From contig RCTD01000008.1 in NCBI GenBank assembly GCA_014898415.1, forward strand, positions 682,001 through 746,000: 64,000 bases of DNA, in the 5' to 3' direction. The translations under genes and the position numbers were made by a program. Below are positions 55,250 through 64,000 of this stretch, piece after piece. Source of the stretch: Stromatinia cepivora (Eukaryota > Ascomycota > Leotiomycetes > Helotiales > Sclerotiniaceae). The notes beneath the pieces were generated by a model that did not search any database, was not told where the DNA came from, and saw nothing but the letters and a program-made list of their open reading frames with translations. Position 1 is the stretch's first letter; each line of letters begins with the position of its first letter.

Positions 55250-58200
55250 TGAACAAAGAAGGGTATCTTAAACTTGAGGAAATGAAGGATTGGGACAAAT
55301 GAGCAAAAGCATTGAGGTTTCAAAAACGACCAGCGGATCTGTTTAGTGATTAGAGATGCACGGCGATCAGATGTAAAGTAGAGGATGGTTTGAGTTCTTT
55401 GTTGATGGATCTGGAAATAGATTGGAAATGGATGTGAAAGTAATGATTCGGAAATAGGGCATAAAGAAGAACAATACCTTTTGTCATGCGCGCACTTATT
55501 CAATAAGATACAAGCCCTTTGTTGACTAACATTATCTATCCCTCTCCGAAGAAGCCGAGCTACCTTAGAGTAGGAGTTCACAGGAGGGGATTGAACTTTC
55601 ATAAGGCGGTAGGATCCTTGGTTGTAATATTGTGGGTCAATAATATTGTATATCATATAATAAATGAGTGAAAGTCAAGAATCGTGGTATTTCAAGGGAC
55701 TGACAAAAACGGTGAATGTGTAACACTTTTGTTGGTTTGTCTAGAATTAGAATTAGAATTAGAATTAGAATGTTATTTGCAAGCAGTAGCAGTAGGTACA
55801 GTCAGCAACACACAAGATAAAGATTATGAACCAATGAACAAGCTTTCCTAATGCATGCCATGCCGGCTGCCGAAAATATCTTTTGTACCAAAACATCGAT
55901 TGAATTTAGTATTTGGCTTCAATGCTCATAATGCTATGATCTCCGGGGTAAATCAAGTGTTCTATCATCATGGCAACCAAAAGATTCATCTGAACTCGGG
56001 GTACTTTCTGTCTTGAGTACAGTACTTAGCTGAATCCTTCACATATCACACTGACACTGAAACCCACAGGTCAAAAGTCTGTACAGTACCGATTCATTAA
56101 TCCAGAACTTATAAGCTTTTTACCTCGTTTTCGTGTCATGATGTGTTGATCTTATCGTCATGCATATTCCAGGGACAGTCAGCCAGGGTGTTTACTGGCA
56201 CCGGGATATCGGCAAGGCTTTTATCTGCATGGAACTACTCTTCAATCCTTTCATTCTCCCAACAATTCTAGACTCAATGCACTCACTCGATACTATGGAT
56301 TGGATTATCGATAACTACTTATCTTCAGTTCATACATTTCAACCATGCTTCCATTATCAAATCATGTTCTTGATTCGACCATCGGACGGTGATATCCGAT
56401 GGGCACGCGACCTTATGGTTGTGCTATCGGCAAGTCATTTTACAGCAGAGATGACAATCATCACCAGTGATCGATTATGGATGGGTTACAATGCAAAACA
56501 ACTCGAACCATCCGATTGTTCAGGTTTCGTACAACTCGTCATGAACTTGTGAGTGGTGAGGTTCATTATCCCCATGCTTTTTAAAAAACATGTCTCACAG
56601 GTTAAGTAACCCGAGAGGCTGCTTGCGTTATTCCCCCGCACACATTTCTATCTTTGTCTGAATCAACTTACGGAGTATTGCCAGTTGTTAGTGCTGAGAA
56701 TAATTGCGCTGAGGAACGGTACACAAAAGAGTGACTTCATATCGCTGTCATATTTTTACGATCACGTGCTAGACACGAAATCCTTGATTCCCATGTTCAA
56801 GTCAAAAGCTAGACATTCGAGGCAAGTATTGATATTGATAGCTTGAAAGAAGAATAGTCATCTTAATGCTTAAGCTCAATTTTGGGTTTGACTTGCTCTT
56901 TGGGTATGCCGGGACAATGTGTTGGGCAATTCTTCATCCTTCGTTAAGGTTATTGCTTCCAACCCAACGTTTGAAACAACAATTGCAGTCCGCATCCGGC
57001 AGTTTTCAATGTTTGAGAAACAATGCATTGTTGAGCGTGGTTTAATCATAATATTCCACGTATCTCCAATCTGCCAAAAGTATTCAGTACATCAAATCAA
57101 ACATATCCAATATTTTACTGCGGTCAATCAACCCCTGCGAATTCAAACATTGGGAGCCAAAGACTCATGATCATACCATTCCATCTGTTTAACAAAAAAT
57201 GCGCTGTCAATACGTCTAGCAGTTACTTCGCATGACTTGTAATAAAGTGAGCTTCTATTTGAGTGAAACGAGGAAGGTTCGTGAGTACGAGCTATTTCAA
57301 AAAGTATTTTCATTTATTAGGAAGCTCAATCCCTCGCTAGTACAGCCTTCCTTTATGTCATGATGAGTGATCCATTCAGCTTTCGATGAACGGAGCTTCT
57401 CTTAAACAATCTTGCTCGCTGAGAAACCAAACGTCATTATTTTATTGGATGGTTGGGCAATTCTCTTGGTTGGAAGCTGGGATTGTGGTGAATATAATTT
57501 CAAAACTCGTACTCGCTCGCACTAGGTACTTGACTGTACCGACCATCTGTTTCACGCGCGTATTTTGCATATTCTCTTGTTTCAAAATCTCCCTCCTTTT
57601 CAATAGACGAATCTTGGTTGACTTGCGAGGCCCTATTTGGAAGGTAATGGAACATGCGCTTCGTCCATTTTTTAAGCTAGCCCGAATTCCCGTTGTCGTC
57701 ATCTAAAAATTCTCTCCATACGTTCGAGTACCGCTATCTCAATGATTTGATATGCAATATAGCATTATGACGCATCACATCGATGGCTTGCTGCACTTCT
57801 CCAATTCCATCAATGTATGTTCCTTAGAAATTGGGATTCTAAAAGGGTCAAAGTGGTGCTCAAAACGACGGGATAGTAGAAAAGATGGGTATAGGTACAA
57901 GATGTGCTCCTCGTATTGGAATAGTGTCCCATCTGTGATGATTCCTCTTGCGAGCGTTTGCATTGGTCGTGTCCTCTATTGTACCAAGTATTCCTCGCGC
58001 CATCTTAATATTGATATTTTCAATAGTATAATAAGCATTGAGATTATTCTTTCAACAACTTCAAGAGAAGAGTAGCCTCAGTGTTTGACGCAAGTTGGGT
58101 TTGAATCATTTCCCTACCAAGTTTCTGATGAGGACTGTTTGAATGTTTATAACTTAATTGGAGATTTCGAATTCATTTCCGATGATTTTTAGGGTACATG

Positions 58201-58979
58201 ATCACCAGAAATTAAAGAAAATTCGCAAGCTTCTAACGAAGAAAAGCGAAGTCAGCGACATGAGCATCCAATAATCATGCTCAATCTGCCAAGAACATTC
58301 GTGTCGATTAATTGTTTCCAGGGCCAGGTTCCGATTGCCAACCGGCTGACCTCAAAACAATACCGGCCGCCAATCCACAGCCGGGTATCCAGTCAGCGGG
58401 CACCATCTCGGGGACCAAAGCATGGATAAGACCGCGGAACATCATCAACATCCGAAAACTCGTAAATTGCTGCTTCGAGCTTGGTGCCAGAAATGAGATT
58501 TGCAACAAAAGAAACATTTGCGGTTCGATGGTGAAATTGGGAGATTTCGGGGTTGAGATTTTTTTCTTGGTTCGGGGAATGGGATAAAGTATTTGGGAAA
58601 ATGTTTCATGGGAATTTGGGAAATTGTGTTGGGCTGGATAATAAGGCTGAATCGGATTGAGATTGGGATGGCGATGGAGGTATGATGTGAAACGAAACGA
58701 AACAGAACCGTAAGTCACCGCCTTGTTTCTATACAAGTATCTTCTATACAATCTACAACCTTCGGTATATTTACATCGAAGGACCCTGGAATAGACGGCC
58801 GACTCCTTAGATACAAACCCAGTTGATTTCTCCCGTGCCAATTTTTGGAGCCAAGTTCATGTTTATGAGTCCGAATTTAAAGGATTCAACATCATCAAGT
58901 TGAATATGAATGCATACGTATATTCACTACCTTGGATTCACACACTTTTCGAGTGGTAATTGACTAATTGAAGAAGGAA
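55250..58979. other. Gene-poor region with doubtful frames
   Basis: Short frames at plus 56160-56552, plus 57386-57706 and minus 58517-58308 (MFLLLQISFLAPSSKQQF) are open but unrecognisable. On the minus strand near 57,650-57,440 one frame reads DSSIEKEGDFETREYAKYAR and SQVPSASEYEF with flanking stops, perhaps a dead gene. A short ATTAGA repeat (TTAGAATTAGAATTAGAATT) lies near 55,745. I support none as a functional gene. Confidence 0.4.
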
Positions 58980-59560
58980 TGTTGAAGTTTTGTTGCATAT
59001 CTGAAAATATACTGATCTGTTGTCAGTTTAGGTTAGGGGATAACTGACCTAGGAATACTAACCTGGAAATTTGATCTAGAAATTTGATCTGGAGTTGTCT
59101 AACTGAAGGAGACCTTTGACTGGAAACCAATCAGAATAGAATTCATAAAGTTTTGTTGCATGTCTGAAATTGTTCCTGAGCTAGGATTTGGGTTTGAATC
59201 TGGATTTGGATTTGGAATACTAAACTAGAATCTTGTGATTTGATCTGGAAGTCTTTGATTTGAAAACTCCTGGTCCCGGTCAAATAATTTGGAATCTAGT
59301 AATTTGACTTGGAATCTACTGACTTGATTTGGAAACTTTTGATTTCAAAAAATCCTAGCTCGAGCCAATCAAGTGGAGTTAGTTCCTAGGGTTTTGTTGC
59401 ACGTCGGAAAATACTGAGGATTTGGAATCCTGATCTGGAAGCTAATGATATGGGATCTGGGATCTACTGATCTGGAGTCCTTTGATTGAATAAAAGCTAT
59501 AACCATAAACCAACCAAGTAAAATTGCTAAAGATCTATTGCATATCTACAAATCATAAAA
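58980..59560. repeat. Degenerate tandem repeat, unit about 140-240 bp
   Basis: A motif like AGTTTTGTTGCATATCTGAAA recurs at about 58986, 59149 and 59390 and, weaker, at about 59531. Between occurrences runs a loose reiteration of GATCTGGAA, GATTTGGAA and TGGAATCTACTGA. The arrangement is an old, diverged tandem array with a shorter internal period. No coding frame survives through it. Confidence 0.55.
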
Positions 59561-61699
59561 TCCACTAAAACCCCAAACTCAATACCCAATACCTCAAATC
59601 TTCACCACACATCTAAACACCTAAACATCAAAACATCATTCCCAAAATTTACTCACCAACCTCATCGATTACAAACCCCCAATTGCAAATCTCATGCTTT
59701 GGACTTTTTGAACTCTGATGATTATATTATATTCGTGAATAAGGGGATTTAGGATTGGTATTGTTTATTTTATTTATAGAGAATAGGGAGATTGGAGATT
59801 GGAGATTGGTATTGCGGGAATTTGGGTTGAATTGGATTGAGTTGAGGATTGAGTTGGAGATGGGGGTGTAATAAGGAAGAGGGAAGAAGGGAAGTGTGAG
59901 AAGTGTGAGAAGTGTGAGAAGTGTGAGAATGTGAACTTTCGGGGTTGTGGTTGGAGAGGGGAGGGGAGGAGAGAAGATAGGAGTGGTAGTTTGTTTTGTT
60001 TTGTGCTGGTGTAGAAGAGAGGGAAGGGGAATGATTTGTATTTTTTTCTGGGGTGGGTGGAATGAGTTGGGGGGGGGGGTTGTTGTGGAGATGGATATTG
60101 GGGATATGCAACACAACCTTATCATTCGGAATTCAGCCTCTTAAATCAACGTCTAAAAAGCTGTATTTAGATAGTACTTGGTATGAGAGCTCCAAGAGTT
60201 CTGGTTGATAGGTATTTGATATGGAGAGTTTTGGGTGGAAGAACGAGAAATGATCTAGATGGTATGTATCGTTAGTAACTTGGTAAGAAAAAAGGTAAGA
60301 AGGCGAGATAGAAAGATGTAGGGTGTAGAATGTAGGAATTAGAGTAGATTTGGGGACTGGGAGTGGAAATTTGTAAGGGAGGAAGCGGTTGTGGGGGAGA
60401 TGTGGATGAGGGGTTAGGGGAAGACAACGCCTGAGTAAAGAAATGAAAAGGGGGACAGAATGGGCGAGGGGAGAAGAGGAAAGGTAGACAGTGGAGAAGA
60501 GAATGGGTATATATAATGATAGCAATGGAATTTTGATTGTAATGCTCGGAACTTGAACGTTGCCAACAGCAGGATTTCCAAAAATCCGGACTCCTGTATC
60601 CATATCTGGAAAGCTTCCCATGTTTGAAAAATCGGGAATGGGTTAACATAGTTTAATCTTTCAACTGGGATATATAATTCCCCCTAAGTCGGATCTTCCG
60701 GCTCAGTTCGATCTCTTGGATAGATTCGGATCCAGTTTACTCGCCGGCGTAGGTTCCGTATCCCACAGACACGTCGGGCAGATCCGGCGGGTTCTCTGGT
60801 TGTGGGGCTGCGGTTGGGGCGGGTGAAGCGTAGACAATATGTCAACTAAGATATAGTCTATGACCTCAACACGAAGATTAAGAGACTGACGTCGAGATAC
60901 AGTTAGAAAGAAAGAGGAATTTTTTTCTTTTCCAAATTTGTATTTTGGTATAGAGGTAGATGAATTCCCAAATTAAAGATTAACAGCTAAAAGCAGATAC
61001 GTCAATATAAGGAAATGGATCCTGTGTACACGGGGTATATGTTGATATATCCCAATATATTCCTATTATTTCAATTATTTTTTTTGATATCTTTATATAA
61101 TCTCTAAAAATACTAAAAAATAATAGAGAAGATACAGAGAGCTATGTATGAATGATTTCATCTTACGCTATAATTAATTCCAAAAGAAGACAACATTTTA
61201 CTAGCCTTCTGAAATTTACTATTTGATTAGATGTTTTAGGTAGGATGAGTAGAGAGATATTAGATTAGAGGTTTAATTATATAACTTTATGATAGAAATG
61301 AAGGGATGAGATATTCGTGTGGTGATTGGAGTATTTCATCTCACAGTCAAAAAAGCTTGTATAGATTTTGATATCTCAATATTGAGATTGGGAGAAGACG
61401 GATAATATAAAAGCTACAAATTAAATATATTTCTCAATTAATCGTATTACACATGAATATATATGAATACTTCCAAAAGATTTAGACATCGTTATTATAT
61501 AGTATACAAAATCATTTATACATTCTATCCCCTTAATACAAGATAGATAACCCCGCTAATTAACCCCTCCAACCCCAACCAAAAAATCCATGTAAAAAGA
61601 ACCTCCTCCCAAAAATCCCAAACCATAAGCCCTCTTCCTCTCCCTTTTCAACCTACACCAAATTGACATAGTGAAAAAAAAATCCCAAAAAACATGAAT
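59561..61699. other. Purine-rich spacer with minisatellite
   Basis: The plus strand from about 59,740 to 60,510 is G/A-rich, with the 9-base unit GAAGTGTGA repeated about four times at 59891-59929 and a run of ten G at about 60,071. The frames through it are low-complexity. A GC-rich patch lies at 60,690-60,830, and AT-rich DNA at 61,020-61,540. No gene is supported. Confidence 0.45.
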
Positions 61700-61800
61700 T
61701 GACCTACGCAGGATTCGAACCTGCAATCTCTTGATTCCGGACTTCAGGAATTAACCTTGAATAGTCGTAGTCAAGCGCCTTGCCATTGGGCCAGCAGGCC
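61700..61800 (-). tRNA. tRNA-Arg(ACG) with a 29-nt intron
   Basis: On the minus strand the gene starts GGCCTGC and ends GTAGGTC plus discriminator A; these seven bases pair with two G-U pairs. The D arm is GCCC-AATGGCAA-GGC. The anticodon stem CTTGA/TCAAG encloses CTACGA, a 29-nt intron after position 37 as in other eukaryotic tRNA introns, and A, so the anticodon is ACG. The T arm is GCAGG-TTCGAAT-CCTGC. Without the intron it is 72 nt and resembles yeast tRNA-Arg(ACG), including GGCCCAATGG. The A34 would be changed to inosine to read CGU, CGC and CGA codons. Box A and B regions are present within the D and T arms. Confidence 0.93.
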
Positions 61801-62691
61801 TGTGTCGTCCGGAGACGAGGAGTGAGTGTTGGTTGTTGGAGGTGGGGTAGGAATTTAAGGTATATAAAGAGTTGATAAATTTGATGGATGATGGATGTGG
61901 ACACAATAGCCTTTTCTATCTATCCACGAGTAAAAAGATTTAAGATTTAAGTAACTGAAATAATAAAAGCCTTTCTGTCTTAAGATACATATACTCTATT
62001 AAATATCTCCCAATATACACGCAAATACTTAAGTATTATTCCCAATCCCTTCTCCTCTTCACTCTCATTCCTCATCATAAATTCATTCTTGATCATAAAT
62101 CCAGTCGTGAAAGTACCTAGACACATTTATTATTAAATACATGGATATTTCTAACTTCTAGTCTACCTAGCACTCTATTCCCTCACGGCTATCAAGTGTC
62201 TCTTCATCAAGAATTGAGTATTGACTTTATGTTTTGGGTGTGAGGGGGATGATGAAGGGGTGAAATGTTTTTTGCTAATGATACGGTTTAAGGCGGGAGG
62301 GAATGGGGTTGATTGGTTTTTGATATGAGTTTATACACTCGAGTATTGTAAAGTATATATTAGGAGGATAGAATGAAGCACGTGAAAAATTGCTTGGGTA
62401 CTACTAATCTTTCCTTCAATATCCGGAATAGAGGTTTGGAATCACCAGAAGACACTCAATAGAAAATGATATGCGGATTAGATATGCATAAACATCAACC
62501 TCCAGTCAATGCATAACATACTACATCATGAAATAACAGCTACATAGCTGACATAACCCAGCCATTAAGAGGTTCATTCCCATCCTAATCTGCGCCATTC
62601 AAGCAAGCCAGTGTGCATCAACATATTTTAACCAAACGCCATATCCATAGTTATACAATATTCATTTCCATTCCATTTCCCCGCATTGAAT
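61801..62691. other. Spacer between tRNA-Arg and CBP4
   Basis: About 890 bp with no supported gene; it contains the 5' flank of the tRNA and the 3' flank of CBP4. Confidence 0.5.
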
Positions 62692-63364
62692 TCAAAGACT
62701 TCCACCAGGCATTAACTTTGTTCCACTCTTTTTAATTTCTTCTTTCCTCTGTTGCATCTCTTGCATTAATTTGGCTTGTTCTTCTATCTTTCCATTGCGA
62801 TTTTTGCGCGCGGCTTCTTCGGCTTCGACCCAGACTGAAGGGAGGGAAATTAGCAAATTTCTATCCCAATATCAAGCATATATCCCCATTCACGGCAACC
62901 CTCTCATATTCCTCCCAAATACCCGTATTCAACTCCTTCCCCAATCCCAAACATCCTCTCCCATTCCAACTCCTCTTCTCCTTTTCCTTCTCTTTCTCCT
63001 TCTCATCTCACTCCACAAAAACAATCAAAGCAAAAACACAACTTACTAGGCCTATCACTCTTACTATACTCCTTCAACCTCGCAACAAAATTATCAAAAT
63101 CCTCCTGTTTCCCCACCCGATTTTCCAAACTGCGTTTTTGTAACTCCGGGTTATATTTGAGGAAGAGTTCTTCTTCGGTAGGAGAGATGTAATAGACGAG
63201 AGCTGGACCGCCGACGCAACATGTTATACCGCTGAGATGAATATATTAGTTTTGTTACGGGGGGAAGTTTGTGGTGTGGAAGGGGGGAGGGGGTAGTTGA
63301 GGGGGGGGACATACGCCACGGCCATCTTGCTATACATGCGCCAGTTTATTGGTTTAGGTGGCAT
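62692..63364 (-). CDS. CBP4: Cytochrome bc1 complex assembly factor Cbp4
   Basis: Cbp4 is a small inner-mitochondrial-membrane protein that binds newly made cytochrome b during assembly of complex III. Three exons: 63364-63315, 63231-63047 and 62834-62692, joined by introns of 83 nt (GTATGT...CTCAG) and 212 nt (GTAAGT...TTCAG); 378 nt, 125 residues. The start [18 protein letters not shown] leads into one membrane segment ([14 protein letters not shown]), then [20 protein letters not shown], the family signature. [20 protein letters not shown] and [11 protein letters not shown] follow, and the C-terminus is a charged helix. All three junctions keep these motifs in frame. The ATG at 63364 is chosen over the upstream open frame because it begins the conserved part. 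Length and layout are typical of filamentous ascomycetes. Confidence 0.92.
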
Positions 63365-64000
63365 TTTGGCTTGCTGGTTTTTCGAATGTGTTATTACGTT
63401 GGATGTGGGAAATTGAAAAATTCGGTTCGGCAATGCAATTGTGATGTTTGTGTTTTCGGCGATGAGATCAAATCGATGACATGGTGATTTTCAAAGCTGC
63501 AAAGCTGGTTGTGGCTGAGTGGGGAATGAATGCATGAGTGAATGGTGGCTGTGGTGGCGTAGGGAGAGACAAATTGGAGGAGAGTACTAGGTGTGATGAT
63601 TGGTGACGATGAAGAGGGATGTTTTGCTGGGATGGAATTGTATAGTATTTCTCTACCAAAGTCAAGAAGATACCAGGAGCATTTGCTTCATACAGATCAG
63701 GCAAGTACCGGTTGTCAAGATCCCATTTCAGATAATACCTTACAAAATACCTGTCGTAATGTAATGCTGTTACAGAATGACTCTCTTCAAGTATCTAGTA
63801 CATTACTTTCCTCGTTATCTTCATTGACTTCATTCACCTATCTACAATTAATGATTGATGACGAACAACCAAATCTTACATTTTCAAAATTTCTCAATAC
63901 CGGCTGAAAACAATATCATCACAAGATCTTTTAAATATCTTACCTATGTAAACCCCAGGTAAACTCCGTCTCGCAACGCCATGTTTTCTATATTCTCCTT
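63365..64000. other. Upstream region of CBP4 and window edge
   Basis: The minus frame 63704-63468 is not recognisable. Near the right edge the minus strand shows an ATG (63981-63979) starting MALRDGVYLGFT and then TAG directly before GTAAGA, which could be the first exon of a small gene whose reading depends on an intron, or nothing. The window ends 19 bases further on. Confidence 0.3.

Noticed and set aside
59727..60125. 132-codon minus frame with Leu-Thr repeats
   Set aside because: It is generated by the 9-base minisatellite and purine-rich DNA.
1..64000. CRISPR arrays, bacterial operons, phage or secondary-metabolite clusters
   Set aside because: No regularly spaced repeats and no backbone synthase genes; intron-rich genes show this is eukaryotic DNA.

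Overview
The window looks like nuclear DNA of a filamentous ascomycete. The introns are short (about 47-150 nt, often with CTAAC/CTAAT branch sites), the protein families are typical fungal ones, and an AT-rich block full of dead retrotransposons carries the transition bias expected of repeat-induced point mutation (RIP). A leotiomycete (Sclerotiniaceae-like) is my best guess from the general look of the proteins; I cannot prove it here.

Bases 1 to about 15,960 form an AT-rich retrotransposon graveyard. Target-site duplications (TSDs) allow the insertion history to be read. A forward Ty1/Copia element supplies protease and integrase relics at 2.3-4.6 kb and reverse transcriptase, RNase H and C-terminus relics from 10.5 kb to 15,246. 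A solo 282-bp LTR (TSD ATATT) landed in its last codons. A reverse-strand Ty3/Gypsy element of the same LTR family (TSD GTAGA), which now lacks gag and reverse transcriptase, then landed inside that solo LTR. A complete gag-only element (8472-10156, TSD ATACT) and three copies of a third LTR family (530, 10201 and, inverted, 15580 with TSD AAAGA) complete the set.

From 16 kb on the DNA is gene-bearing. In order: a secreted heme-thiolate peroxidase; a PD-(D/E)XK-type nuclease-fold protein; a head-to-head pair of decayed F-box-like paralogues; a BTB protein; a Dabb-domain protein; a dienelactone hydrolase; an SH3 protein with a GC-AG intron; a small unknown protein; a gene-poor 5 kb stretch; a transaldolase; a broken gene holding a hAT-type MITE; an MFS transporter; a dynamin-family GTPase; a Vps62-like protein; about 6 kb of gene-poor, repeat-rich DNA; an intron-containing tRNA-Arg(ACG); and the cytochrome bc1 assembly factor Cbp4. 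Except for the peroxidase and the Dabb gene, all intact protein genes here lie on the minus strand.

There is no operon and no clear metabolic cluster; the intact genes look like independent housekeeping or accessory functions. I found no plainly new system. The most rewarding places are the nested retroelement stack, the gag-only element, the nuclease-fold gene between AT-rich direct repeats, and the divergent decayed F-box-like pair.
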